This document shows positions 16,804 through 25,100 of a DNA stretch of 64,000 nt, piece by piece (positions within the stretch are counted from its first letter, which is position 1; every line of letters begins with the position of its first letter). Origin of the DNA: Treponema sp. UBA4377 (lineage in GTDB: Bacteria; Spirochaetota; Spirochaetia; Treponematales; Treponemataceae). The translations under genes were made by a program, and so were the position numbers. The DNA is taken from NCBI GenBank assembly GCA_002391235.1, contig DGRX01000018.1, positions 103,364 through 167,363 on the forward strand, written 5' to 3'. The notes under the pieces are model-generated. The model searched no databases and was not told the DNA's origin. It saw only the letters and a program-made list of their open reading frames with translations.

Positions 16804-17715
16804 TTACTGAACAAAGTTGTAGGGCGTTTCCTGGTAGACGTAGTAGTTGAGCCAATTGCGGTAAAAAAGCGATGCGGTAGAGCGCCAGGTTGAAAGCGGC
16901 TTTTGGCTTGGATCGTCGCCGGGAAAATAGTCCTGGGGAATTTGTATCGGAAGGTTCTTGTTTTTGTCGCGCCAGTATTCGTCGGCCAAAGTGTTTGTGT
17001 CGTATTCCATGTGGCCGGTCACAAAGACGGCGCGGTTGTTTTGCGTCTTAATTATAGAAGGGCCTTCGTCCGACTGCGCCAAAACCACAAGGCCTTTTTG
17101 GGCGGCGATGTCCTCGGCACGAATCTGCGTGTGGCGCGACTGGGGCATCAAGAAAACGTCGTCAAAGCCGCGCAAAAGGGAATCGGCCTGCCCCTCCGGC
17201 TGCCAGTTTTTGAAGACGCCGAATTTTTTTTGCGGCAAAGGATATTTTGGCACGCCGAACAAGTGGTAAAGGCCGGCCTGCGCCGCCCAGCAAATGTAAA
17301 GGGTTGAGAAAATGTTTTCCTTGCTCCAATCCATTATGGCGCAAAGCTCTTTCCAATAGTCAACTTGCTCAAAGGGAATTTGTTCCACCGGAGCGCCGGT
17401 TATGATAAGGCCGTCGTAGCGGTGCTTGAAAAGCTCGCCCGAAGGAATGTAAAAGCGGTCAAGGTATTCGTCGGAAGCGTTGCGGTAGGCGTGGCTTTCC
17501 ATTCTGATGAGCGAAATGTCCACTTGCAGCGGAGTGTTTGACAAAAGGCGCAAAAGCTGCGTTTCGGTCGTGGACTTTGTGGGCATAAGATTTACCACCG
17601 CGATTTTTAGCGGGCGGATGTCCTGCGTGGTGGCGCGGCCTTCTGTCATTACGAATATGTTCTCGCTTTCCAGCACTTTTTTTGCCGGCAAGTCGCTCTG
17701 GATTTTTATAGGCAT
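16804..17715 (-). CDS. metA: Homoserine O-acetyltransferase, MetA family
   Basis: A 303-residue MetA-family enzyme acylating homoserine in methionine synthesis. Catalytic residues align with published MetA numbering: Cys142 in LYICWAAQAG, His235 and Glu237 in GHMEYDT. Residue 111 is Glu (TGAPVEQIPFEQ); in this family Glu at 111 goes with acetyl-CoA use, while Gly goes with succinyl-CoA, so acetyl-CoA is predicted although automatic annotation would often say succinyltransferase. The ATG lacks a ribosome site; TAGAAT ends seven bases upstream. It is divergent from ppk2, and no other methionine gene is nearby. Confidence 0.93.
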   Translation of the reverse strand: MPIKIQSDLPAKKVLESENIFVMTEGRATTQDIRPLKIAVVNLMPTKSTTETQLLRLLSNTPLQVDISLIRMESHAYRNASDEYLDRFYIPSGELFKHRYDGLIITGAPVEQIPFEQVDYWKELCAIMDWSKENIFSTLYICWAAQAGLYHLFGVPKYPLPQKKFGVFKNWQPEGQADSLLRGFDDVFLMPQSRHTQIRAEDIAAQKGLVVLAQSDEGPSIIKTQNNRAVFVTGHMEYDTNTLADEYWRDKNKNLPIQIPQDYFPGDDPSQKPLSTWRSTASLFYRNWLNYYVYQETPYNFVQ

Positions 17716-17743
17716 GGAACATATTCTAGCGCAAAAAAAAAGT

Positions 17744-17772
17744 TTGCGCCATACAGAAAAGCGTGTTATAAT
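17744..17772 (+). promoter_or_regulatory. ppk2 promoter
   Basis: TTGCGC (17744-17749), 17-base spacer, TATAAT (17767-17772). It is followed by a leader with AGGAGGAG before the ATG at 17810. The metA -10 box (17723-17728, minus strand) lies back to back with it. Confidence 0.7.
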
Positions 17773-17809
17773 GATAGAAGTTTTTTATTGCAGGCGATAG
17801 GAGGAGATT

Positions 17810-18811
17810 ATGTCAGATATTTTAAAGGAATACCGCTACGACGGAAGCGAAAAGCTCAACCTAAAAAAGGTTTGCCATGATTCCGGCGGCCGCAAAGACC
17901 AAAAAGCCAAGCTGATAAAGCAGACCGAAAAAAACTTGCAGGAAATCGCCGACTTGCAGGAAAAGCTCTACGCCGAGTCAAAGGAATCCGTATTGATTGT
18001 CTTGCAGGCCTTGGACGCGGCCGGAAAGGACAGCACGATAAAGCACGTTCTTGCCAGCGTCAATCCGCAAGGCATAATCGTCCACAGCTTTAAAGGCCCC
18101 AACTCCACCGAAGAAAGCCACGACTTTTTGTGGCGCTACCACAAGCGCCTGCCCAGCCGCGGCATCATGTGCATTTTCAACCGTTCCTACTACGAGGAAG
18201 TCTTGGTCGTCAACGTCCACGAATTTTGGAAGGGCTACAAAATGCCCAAACGCACGCTGACAAAGGACTACATCAAGAACAAGTACAAGGACATTTGCTC
18301 GTGGGAAAACTACCTTTACGGAAACGGCTACCGCATCGTGAAATTTTTCTTGAACCTTTCAAAGGACGAACAAAAACGCCGCTTTTTGGAGCGAATCGAC
18401 CGCAAGGAAAAGAACTGGAAGTTCAGCCCCAACGACATAAAGGAGCGCGCCTACTGGGACAAGTACCAAGAGGCCTTTGAGGACGCGATCAACGCCACCA
18501 GCACAAAGGACTGCCCCTGGTACGTTTTGCCGGCCGACCAAAAATGGTACACGCGCTATCTTGTAAGCGAAGTCTTGGTCCAAACCCTGCGCGACATAAA
18601 CCCCAGCTTCCCAAAACTGCCCGACGACGACAAAAACCGCTTGGCCGACTGCAAGGCGCTTCTTGAAGCCGAAGGCGAAACGGTTCCCGCAAAAAAAGAG
18701 GCTAAAAAAGAAAAGGCTGAAAAAAAGGCCGCCGCGCCAAAAGAGAAAAAGCCAAAGAAAGAAAAGAAGGACAAAAAAGAAAAATTGACCGCAAGCGCGG
18801 CAATTAAATAA
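17810..18811 (+). CDS. ppk2: Polyphosphate kinase 2 family protein
   Basis: A 333-residue PPK2 that phosphorylates nucleotides with polyphosphate. The Walker A loop is ALDAAGKDST (near residues 67-76), and the Walker B block reads FNRSYYEEVL, the Asn-Arg-Ser form seen in class III PPK2, which can use both AMP and ADP; class is inferred from this motif. Residues about 290-333 are an unusual Lys/Ala/Glu-rich tail (KKEKAEKKAA, KKEKKDKKEK) beyond the catalytic domain, possibly binding polyphosphate or nucleic acid. A strong AGGAGGAG site supports the start. A small membrane protein gene and apbE follow on the same strand. Confidence 0.92.
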   Translation: MSDILKEYRYDGSEKLNLKKVCHDSGGRKDQKAKLIKQTEKNLQEIADLQEKLYAESKESVLIVLQALDAAGKDSTIKHVLASVNPQGIIVHSFKGPNSTEESHDFLWRYHKRLPSRGIMCIFNRSYYEEVLVVNVHEFWKGYKMPKRTLTKDYIKNKYKDICSWENYLYGNGYRIVKFFLNLSKDEQKRRFLERIDRKEKNWKFSPNDIKERAYWDKYQEAFEDAINATSTKDCPWYVLPADQKWYTRYLVSEVLVQTLRDINPSFPKLPDDDKNRLADCKALLEAEGETVPAKKEAKKEKAEKKAAAPKEKKPKKEKKDKKEKLTASAAIK

Positions 18812-18829
18812 ATGCCTTGGAGGAATAAT

Positions 18830-19081
18830 ATGGCAAAATCAGGTTTGACAGGATTGAATTGGATTGTAAAAATCCTTTTGGTAATCATCGGCGACATCTA
18901 CGGAATTTTGCGCCGCGTCACAAGCGGAAGCTTGATTCCAATCGTAATCGGAATCATCCAAATCGCGTCGTTGGTTCTTACAAGCTACAACCGCCTTGTT
19001 GGAATCGTTGCCTGCGTTTTCTGGATCATCGACTTGGTGACAGTAATCGTCAACAAAGAAGTCACAGTCTTGGCGGACTAA
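18830..19081 (+). CDS. Small membrane protein, 83 residues
   Basis: A short protein with two or three hydrophobic segments (WIVKILLVIIGDIYGIL, LIPIVIGIIQIASLVL and LVGIVACVFWIIDLVTVIV) and a basic hinge. I do not recognise a family. The start at 18830 is set by TTGGAGGAAT just upstream. It sits 18 bases after ppk2 and seven bases before apbE, so it is probably the middle gene of a three-gene operon. Function unknown. Confidence 0.7.
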   Translation: MAKSGLTGLNWIVKILLVIIGDIYGILRRVTSGSLIPIVIGIIQIASLVLTSYNRLVGIVACVFWIIDLVTVIVNKEVTVLAD

Positions 19082-19088
19082 GGGCGCC

Positions 19089-20108
19089 GTGTTCAAGACA
19101 AAAATAGTCGCCGTTTTTTTTGCGGCGGCCTTTCTCTTGTTTTCAGGCTGCGAGCGGCGAATACATGCGCAGTCTGAATTCGTTTTGGGAACGGTATGTT
19201 CCATCAATTTATACGAAGATGGAAGCGCGGAGCTTTACGGAAATCTTTTTGCCCGCCTGCGGGAACTCAACGACATCTTTAACAACTATTCAGACTCTTC
19301 AGAAATTTCGCGGGTGAACCGTGAAGCCGCCGCCGCGCCGGTCCCTGTAAGCCAAGACTTTTACCTTGTCCTAAAAACGGCGCTGGACTTTGCACGACTT
19401 ACAGGCGGCGCCTTTGACCCGACCGTCGGCCCGCTGGTAAAGCTTTGGGGCTTTGGAAAAAGCCCGCGCGTTCCCAGCCAAGAAGAAATCGAGGCCGCGC
19501 AAAAACTTGTCGGCTGGCAATGCGTAAAACTAGAAGAGCGCGCCGTCCGCTTTACCAAAAGCGGCGTCCGCCTAGACCTCGGCGCAATCGCGAAAGGCTA
19601 CGCGGCCGACAGCTTGGTTGACATTTTGCGCGAGCGCGGAGCAAAGCGCGCCTCGCTCTCACTAGGCGGAAACGTTTATGTCTACGGAAAAAAGCCCGGC
19701 GGCTCCTTGTGGAGCGTGGCCATCCGCGACCCTTCAAAGCCGGGCCAAAACGCATTTATGCTAAAGACGCGCGACGCGACGGTCGTGACAAGCGGCGCCT
19801 ACGAGCGCTTTTTTGAGCAAGACGGAAAAACCTACGGCCACATCCTTGACCCGGCCACAGGCTTTCCGGCCCAAAGCGGCTTGGAAAGCGTGACGATTGT
19901 AAGCCACAACAGCATGGTCGCCGACGCGCTAAGCACAAGCCTTTTTGTTTTGGGAATGGAAAAAATCCCCGAGATAAAAAAAAGCGCGCTGGCCGGCGGC
20001 TTTGAGTGCGTTTTGGTTGACGCAAGCGGCAAGGCTTACGCAAGCAAAGGCCTCAAAGGAGCGTTGAGCGCGCTTAACGGGCAAGAAATCGCTTTTTGCG
20101 ATTTTTAG
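19089..20108 (+). CDS. apbE: FAD:protein FMN transferase (ApbE/Ftp), lipoprotein
   Basis: A 339-residue ApbE-family protein, starting at GTG, with a lipoprotein signal (LLFSGC, Cys20). Conserved ApbE blocks are visible: NDIFNNYSDSSEIS, GGAFDPTVGPLVKLWGF, DLGAIAKGYAAD, LSLGGNVYVYG and HILDPATGFP with a downstream DALSTSLFVLG. The family moves FMN from FAD onto threonine of flavoproteins such as the Rnf and Nqr subunits; the treponemal relative Ftp can also split FAD and is Mg2+ dependent. The stop overlaps the convergent nhaC stop by four bases. Confidence 0.92.
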   Translation: MFKTKIVAVFFAAAFLLFSGCERRIHAQSEFVLGTVCSINLYEDGSAELYGNLFARLRELNDIFNNYSDSSEISRVNREAAAAPVPVSQDFYLVLKTALDFARLTGGAFDPTVGPLVKLWGFGKSPRVPSQEEIEAAQKLVGWQCVKLEERAVRFTKSGVRLDLGAIAKGYAADSLVDILRERGAKRASLSLGGNVYVYGKKPGGSLWSVAIRDPSKPGQNAFMLKTRDATVVTSGAYERFFEQDGKTYGHILDPATGFPAQSGLESVTIVSHNSMVADALSTSLFVLGMEKIPEIKKSALAGGFECVLVDASGKAYASKGLKGALSALNGQEIAFCDF

Positions 20109-21658
20109 TTCGCCGCTTTCTTCTTAAAGTACAACAAGGTCGCGAACAAGGCGGCTAGTCCGATTACCCAGCTGATGATTCCGCTGGCGACAATTCCCAA
20201 GCCTTGCGTAAAGCCAGCCACTATGTAGGTGACGAACGAAACTGCGGCGACCAAAAGCGCGTAGGGCAGCTGCGTTGAAACGTGCTTTACGTGGTCGCAG
20301 TTGGCGCCGGCGCTGGCCATAATCGTCGTGTCGCTGATCGGCGAGATGTGGTCTCCGCAAACGGCTCCAGCCATGCAGGCGGAAATGCTGATGATTCTTA
20401 TCGGGTCGCTTGCGACCGGGAAGGCCGCGATGCAAATCGGAATCAAGATGCCAAATGTTCCCCAAGAAGTTCCGGTGGCAAAGGCAAGTCCGCAAGCGAT
20501 TGCAAAGATAATCGCGGGCAGCATGTTCTTTAATCCCTGCGCGCTTCCGCCGACAAGGCCGGCGACATATTCTTTGGCGCCAAGCGAGTCGGTCATGGCT
20601 TTAAGGGTCCAGGCGAGCGTCAAAATCAAAATCGCGGGAACCATCGCCTTAAAGCCGTCGGGCAGGCAAGCCATAATCGACTTGAACGAAATGATTCTTC
20701 TGCAAATGTAGAAGACAACCGTAATCACAAGCGCGGCAAAGGAACCGAGCACCAAGCCAACCGAAGCGTCGCTTGCGGCAAAGGCTTCGACAAAGTTAAG
20801 GTAAGCGGGATTGGCCACCATCTCCCCTTCGGCCTCGCCGGCAACTTGGGCGGCAAAGAAGCCGCCCGTGTAAATCATTCCCAAAACGCAGAAGACAATC
20901 AAAGCCGCGATCGGCAAAACCAAGTCGATGACCGAGGCCTTGGGGTTTTCGGACTCCTCGTATTCTTTTTCGGACTTGTCTTCCATTTCTTTTTCGGCCT
21001 TGGCCATAGGTCCAAATTCAAAATTGCGGGCGGCCAAGAAAAGCGTCATCGCGATTGTAAAGAAGGCGTAAAAGTTAAAGGGAATGGCCCTGCAGAAAAG
21101 CGCGATTCCGTTCTCGCCCTCGCTCACAAAGCCGGAGACTGCGGCGGCCCAAGAGCTTATCGGAGCGATGATGCAAATCGGCGCGGCGGTGGCGTCAATC
21201 AAGTAAGCCAGTTTGGCGCGCGAAACTTTGTACTTGTCAGTGACCGGCTTCATGACCGAGCCGACTGTAAGGCAGTTAAAGTAGTCGTCGATGAAAATCA
21301 AGATTCCCAAAAAGATTGTGGCGATTTGCGCGCCGGCCTTGCTCTTGATGCGCTTTTTGGCCCATTCGCCAAAAGCCTGCGAGCCGCCGGCCTTGTTCAT
21401 AAGCGCGACCATCGTTCCCAATACGACAAGGAAAACCAGAATGCCGACGTTCCAACTGTCGCTAAGCTGGGCGATCATTCCGTCCTTAAAAATGTGGTTG
21501 AAAAAACCGGTAAAGCCCGCGTCCGTTCCCACTGCGTAAAAAGCGCCGCCGATAAGGACTCCGATAAACAAGGAAGAATAAACTTCTTTGGTGAGCAAAG
21601 CCAACAAAATGGCGACGATTGCCGGAACAAGCGACAAAAATCCAAAACTTGCTTCCAT
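20105..21658 (-). CDS. nhaC: Na+/H+ antiporter, NhaC family
   Basis: A 517-residue polytopic membrane protein with about 11-12 hydrophobic segments and NhaC-family signatures: IDDYFNCLTVGSVMKP, DATAAPICIIAPISSW, FATGTSWGTFGILIPI and GDHISPISDTTIMASAGA. It exchanges Na+ (or another cation) for protons across the cytoplasmic membrane. GGAGG precedes the ATG. A 53-residue reading frame ends ten bases upstream, sharing its promoter. Whether it is a plain Na+/H+ antiporter or an amino-acid exchanger variant of the family cannot be told. Confidence 0.88.
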   Translation of the reverse strand: MEASFGFLSLVPAIVAILLALLTKEVYSSLFIGVLIGGAFYAVGTDAGFTGFFNHIFKDGMIAQLSDSWNVGILVFLVVLGTMVALMNKAGGSQAFGEWAKKRIKSKAGAQIATIFLGILIFIDDYFNCLTVGSVMKPVTDKYKVSRAKLAYLIDATAAPICIIAPISSWAAAVSGFVSEGENGIALFCRAIPFNFYAFFTIAMTLFLAARNFEFGPMAKAEKEMEDKSEKEYEESENPKASVIDLVLPIAALIVFCVLGMIYTGGFFAAQVAGEAEGEMVANPAYLNFVEAFAASDASVGLVLGSFAALVITVVFYICRRIISFKSIMACLPDGFKAMVPAILILTLAWTLKAMTDSLGAKEYVAGLVGGSAQGLKNMLPAIIFAIACGLAFATGTSWGTFGILIPICIAAFPVASDPIRIISISACMAGAVCGDHISPISDTTIMASAGANCDHVKHVSTQLPYALLVAAVSFVTYIVAGFTQGLGIVASGIISWVIGLAALFATLLYFKKKAAN

Positions 21659-21667
21659 CCCGTCCTC

Positions 21668-21829
21668 CTAGTTGGCTGCCTTTGAAAGGTCGGCTAGCAA
21701 AGGCTTGGTCACGCCAGCCTTTTCCAAATGCTCGATAACCGCAATCGCGTAGTGAACCGCGTCCAACGAATCCGCCGCGCAATAGGTCTTAAGCTCTTTT
21801 AGCGCTTTAATCGCATCATTGTTTGTCAT
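21668..21829 (-). CDS. Small protein of 53 residues upstream of nhaC
   Basis: ATG preceded by AAGGAGTTTCT, encoding a soluble helical protein beginning MTNNDAIKAL and ending LSKAAN. It is mixed-charge, with one Cys and one His, and has no signal or membrane segment. A promoter (TTGCAA-17-CATAAT) lies upstream and nhaC starts ten bases after its stop, so it is likely translated and co-transcribed. It is not a known NhaC subunit to me; a regulatory or stabilising role is a guess. Confidence 0.7.
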   Translation of the reverse strand: MTNNDAIKALKELKTYCAADSLDAVHYAIAVIEHLEKAGVTKPLLADLSKAAN

Positions 21830-21897
21830 AGAAACTCCTTTTTATTTTTTGGGAACGCAGCCAGCCCGCAAAACGCAAGACCGGCGCGCCTTTAAAC

Positions 21898-21926
21898 ATT
21901 ATGCGCCAAGTCGGTCCGTTTTGCAA
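21898..21926 (-). promoter_or_regulatory. Promoter of the small gene-nhaC operon
   Basis: TTGCAA (21921-21926), 17-base spacer, CATAAT (21898-21903) on the minus strand, about 60 bases before the small gene's ribosome site. Confidence 0.5.
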
Positions 21927-21965
21927 GAGAATTTTTTTTGCGCGGAAGGAACGTTGAAAAAACTT

Positions 21966-23066
21966 TCAATAATAAACCAACAAATATTCGCCGCGCGAAG
22001 TAAAGCCCAGCAACTTGTAGAGCGCCAGGGCGGCGGCGTTTTCTTGCTTGGCGTAAAGGCAAAAACTGTCAAAAGCCAAAGACGGGCGGGAATCGCCGGG
22101 CTTGCCGGAATCGCTTGCAATGCCAAAGGAGCCCGTCTTGCCGGAATCGATGGAGCCGCCGCCCGCATTAAGGCCTTGCGAACAATTTTGTCCGCCCGAA
22201 TTTTGGCGCTGGTCGTCAAGCCCGCTTTCAAAGAGCGCGATTATTTGCCTGACTAAAAAAGACGCGCGGCCTTTTTTGCGCTCGGAGGGAATTGTGTAAA
22301 CGCCGCCGAGCATGCAATGGCGCAGGCCGCACGCGGAGACGCGGGCCTTTGCGATCGGTCGGCCGCCGTCATAAAGCGCGAACGTAAGGCCTTGGCCAAG
22401 CTCATGCTTAAAGGCCGCCGCAAGGGCCGCGTCGCTTATGTCAAAGGAGTCGGGAACGACTTCCTCGCGCTGGTAGCCCAACTCAAGCGGGAGCAGGCTT
22501 TCGTAGTCCGCGGCCGTAGCTTGGATTACGCGCAAGCCGCCGCCTGAGTTTTGGGTGTGGACAGCCTTTTTGTTTTGCGACGCCTCTTGGTTTTCCTCGC
22601 CGCTATCTTGGGAGAGCGATTCAATACCGCTGTTCGCGCGAGCTTGGCCGCTAACCATCAAAAAATACTTGTTGGTCACGCTGGGACGCATCGGACTTTT
22701 TTTGTTCTTTAGGATGTTGCGCAAAAAGATGGCGCCGGCCGCTTCTCCGTTAACGCAAAAGGGTTCGCGGCTTTCAAAAAATTCCATCAAGGGACGCTGC
22801 GCCTCGCTGCAAACTTTTTTGTCAAAGGCGCTTTTGTATTTGGCAAAGGGCAGGCAAAAAAAGAGCGAGCGCTTTTTTCGCAGGGCAAAAAGGCCGGCGA
22901 GTGTTTTGGTCTGTGAAGCCTCATCGTTATATATGACGCGCCAGCAATCCGTCGCGCCCCGTAAAATTTCCGAAGCGAGGTTGACGCATTCCGATTCGTA
23001 AGGCTGTAAAAATAAAAGGGCCTCCTCCCCCTGTTCAGGAAGAAGAGGCTTGATGACGATTGGCAT
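21966..23066 (-). CDS. GNAT-family N-acetyltransferase with low-complexity inserts
   Basis: A 366-residue protein whose C-terminal half is a GNAT domain (RPIAKARVSACG, LGGVYTIPSERKKGRASFLV for the acetyl-CoA loop, and AALALYKLLGF at the end). The N-terminal half is a divergent domain of the kind often fused to such GNATs. Two Gly/Ser/Gln-rich stretches interrupt it: about residues 143-172 as a linker and about 283-325 inside the GNAT fold, between the acetyl-CoA helix and the next strand. It starts three bases after putP's stop, so it is co-transcribed with it. Substrate unknown. Confidence 0.75.
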   Translation of the reverse strand: MPIVIKPLLPEQGEEALLFLQPYESECVNLASEILRGATDCWRVIYNDEASQTKTLAGLFALRKKRSLFFCLPFAKYKSAFDKKVCSEAQRPLMEFFESREPFCVNGEAAGAIFLRNILKNKKSPMRPSVTNKYFLMVSGQARANSGIESLSQDSGEENQEASQNKKAVHTQNSGGGLRVIQATAADYESLLPLELGYQREEVVPDSFDISDAALAAAFKHELGQGLTFALYDGGRPIAKARVSACGLRHCMLGGVYTIPSERKKGRASFLVRQIIALFESGLDDQRQNSGGQNCSQGLNAGGGSIDSGKTGSFGIASDSGKPGDSRPSLAFDSFCLYAKQENAAALALYKLLGFTSRGEYLLVYY

Positions 23067-23069
23067 TTG

Positions 23070-24584
23070 TTAGTCAGCCATCTTTTTGTAGTTGTCAAAT
23101 TCGGCGAGCATCTGGGCGTCCTTGTTCTTGTCCAAAAGGCTCACTACGACGGCGACAATCAAGTTAAAGACAAAGGCCGGAAGAATTTCGTAGATGTCAA
23201 AAATTCCGCCACTAAGATTGTGCCAAGCCACGACAGTAACGCCGCCAACGACAAGACCCGCGATGGCGCCCTTGTTGGTGATTCCGCGCCAGTAAAGAGC
23301 CAGCAAGATCAGAGGGCCGAAGCTTCCGCCAAAGCCCGCCCAAGCGTAGCTTACCAAACCAAAGATTGTGCTTGTCTGGTCAAGCGAAAGGACAAAGGCG
23401 ACGGCCGCGATCAAGAAAACCGTCACGCGGCTGATTTTAAGGACAGTCTTTTCGTCGGCGTTGGGATTGATTAGGCCCTTGAAGATGTCCTGGCTTACCG
23501 CGCTAGAGGCGACCAAAAGCTGGCTGTCGGCTGTGCTCATAGAGGCGGCCAAAATCGCGCACAAGAAAAGGCCCGCGATGAAGGCAGGATACATTTTCAT
23601 CATTGTCACGCTGAACACAGTTTCCGCCGCTCCGCCTAATAAAAGTTGCGGTAATAAATACGCAGTTCCCAAACTTCCGATGATGAACGTTCCGATGTAA
23701 GAAACAATCATCCAAGTGATGCCGACGCGGCGCGCGGTTGTCACTTCCTTGTTGCTTCTAATTCCCATAAAGCGGACGATGATGTGGGGCATTCCAAAAT
23801 AACCCAAGCCCCAAGCCATGGCGCTTACGATAGAAGTTACGCTGAAATTTTTGTTGGCCGTAAATTTTTTCAAAAGCTCTTGTCCAAATTCTCCGTTCAT
23901 GGCGCGGGCGCTAAAGTCATGCGCTTTTGAAATGGCGTCGGCAGGACCTCCCAAGGCAAAGACGAGGACAACGGAAGAAATCACAAAGGCCACAAAAATC
24001 AATGTTCCTTGAATGAAGTCCGTCGTGCAAACGGCAAGGTAGCCGCCCATGATTGTGTACGACAAAATCACGACAAGGCCAATCGCAAGGCCCGCGTTGT
24101 AGGGAAGCCCAAAGACGGAGTTGAACAACTTTGCGCAAGCGACAAAGCCGCTGGCAACATAAATCGTAAAGAACAAAACGATGAAGACAACCGACACGAC
24201 AGAAAGCACGCGGCTCTTGTCCTTAAAGCGGTTGGTCAAAAATTCCGGAATCGTGATTGAGTCGCCAAAGGCGATTGAACACTTTCTCAAAGCCTTGGCC
24301 ACAAAAAGCCAGCTGAGGTATGTTCCCAAAATCAAGCCGAGCGCGGTCCAAAAAGTTTCCTTAAAGCCGCCAAGGTAGCAAAGTCCGGGCAAGCCCATCA
24401 AAAGCCAGGCGCTTGAATCCGAAGCCTCCGCGCTAAGGGCGGTGAACCAAGGGCCCAGCTTTCGGCCGCCCAAGAAAAAGTCCGAGGCGTTGTTGTTCTT
24501 GCTGGCGCTCGAAAGGCCTACAAAGACCATCGCCGCAAGGTAAATGACAAACGCCAACAATTTTGCGATTGTAACTGAATCCAT
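23070..24584 (-). CDS. putP: Sodium/proline symporter (SSS family)
   Basis: A 504-residue sodium:solute symporter with about 13 membrane segments. The N-terminal block DFFLGGRKLGPWFTALSAEA and SDSSAWLLMGLPG are hallmark PutP sequences, with GGYLAVCTTDFIQG and SYAWAGFGGSFGPL further on. It imports L-proline with Na+. GGAGG stands eight bases before the ATG. It follows superoxide reductase by 26 bases and is followed directly by the GNAT gene, forming a probable three-gene transcript. Confidence 0.92.
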   Translation of the reverse strand: MDSVTIAKLLAFVIYLAAMVFVGLSSASKNNNASDFFLGGRKLGPWFTALSAEASDSSAWLLMGLPGLCYLGGFKETFWTALGLILGTYLSWLFVAKALRKCSIAFGDSITIPEFLTNRFKDKSRVLSVVSVVFIVLFFTIYVASGFVACAKLFNSVFGLPYNAGLAIGLVVILSYTIMGGYLAVCTTDFIQGTLIFVAFVISSVVLVFALGGPADAISKAHDFSARAMNGEFGQELLKKFTANKNFSVTSIVSAMAWGLGYFGMPHIIVRFMGIRSNKEVTTARRVGITWMIVSYIGTFIIGSLGTAYLLPQLLLGGAAETVFSVTMMKMYPAFIAGLFLCAILAASMSTADSQLLVASSAVSQDIFKGLINPNADEKTVLKISRVTVFLIAAVAFVLSLDQTSTIFGLVSYAWAGFGGSFGPLILLALYWRGITNKGAIAGLVVGGVTVVAWHNLSGGIFDIYEILPAFVFNLIVAVVVSLLDKNKDAQMLAEFDNYKKMAD

Positions 24585-24610
24585 TTTTTAAACCTCCATA
24601 CGATACGGTT

Positions 24611-24982
24611 TTATTTTGAAGCCCAAAGGCCGTGCAAGTTGCAGTAGGCGTAGGCCTTTACAAACTTGTCGCCTGACGTCAGCGCAAAGCTTGCCTTTGG
24701 CTCTTGGCCAGGCTTTAAATTCTTTATTTGAATTCCCTGCTCCGACTCGACGGCAATCCATTCAATGAAGTGCTTCTCTTCCATCGGGTGCGCCACAGAA
24801 CCGACCGCGACGGCAACCTCGCTTCCGTTCACAGTCGCCACAGGAACATGCTTTTCAACAGCGGCGTCCGTAGTTCCGGCAATCAATTCCGCCATTTCCT
24901 CATCGCAGCAAAAAGTTCCGCACGCGGAAGCCTTTATCACCGCAATCACCTTTCCGCATTTTTTGCATTTAAAAAATTTCAC
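24611..24982 (-). CDS. Desulfoferrodoxin-type superoxide reductase (2Fe)
   Basis: A 123-residue superoxide reductase that reduces superoxide to peroxide. The N-terminal desulforedoxin domain keeps all four cysteines (Cys6, Cys9, Cys25, Cys26) for centre I. Centre II ligands are His45, His65, His71, Cys114 and His117 (EKHVP, AHPMEEKHF, CNLHG), with the Glu-Lys pair before the first His intact. Keeping centre I distinguishes it from the T. pallidum one-iron form. I take GTG at 24982 as the start because GGAGGA lies just before it; an upstream in-frame TTG at 24994 would swallow that site. Its mRNA should begin with a hairpin. Confidence 0.93.
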   Translation of the reverse strand: MKFFKCKKCGKVIAVIKASACGTFCCDEEMAELIAGTTDAAVEKHVPVATVNGSEVAVAVGSVAHPMEEKHFIEWIAVESEQGIQIKNLKPGQEPKASFALTSGDKFVKAYAYCNLHGLWASK

Positions 24983-24992
24983 GTTCTCCTCC

Positions 24993-25020
24993 AAAAAGCG
25001 CCAACGCTCAAGCGCTTTTT
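24993..25020 (-). promoter_or_regulatory. 5'-leader hairpin of the superoxide reductase mRNA
   Basis: AAAAAGCGC and GCGCTTTTT arms (nine pairs) around a ten-base loop, abutting the GGAGG ribosome site. The predicted transcript starts near 25017, so nearly the whole leader is this hairpin. It could stabilise the mRNA 5' end or control ribosome access. Confidence 0.55.
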
Positions 25021-25023
25021 TTC

Positions 25024-25052
25024 ATTCTATTGGAATTTAACGGAATGCGCAA
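25024..25052 (-). promoter_or_regulatory. Promoter of superoxide reductase-putP-GNAT
   Basis: TTGCGC (25047-25052), 17-base spacer, TAGAAT (25024-25029) on the minus strand. Confidence 0.6.
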
Positions 25053-25100
25053 GGCGCAACGGCAAGAAAGATTTTTAGGCAGGTTAAAGATTATTTTGGC

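Noticed and set aside
20846..21685. 279-codon plus-strand frame opposite nhaC
   Set aside because: Charged, repetitive mirror of a membrane-protein gene; no ribosome site and no recognisable domain.
24611..24994. TTG start four codons upstream for superoxide reductase
   Set aside because: It would place the GGAGGA ribosome site inside the coding region; GTG at 24982 has correct spacing.
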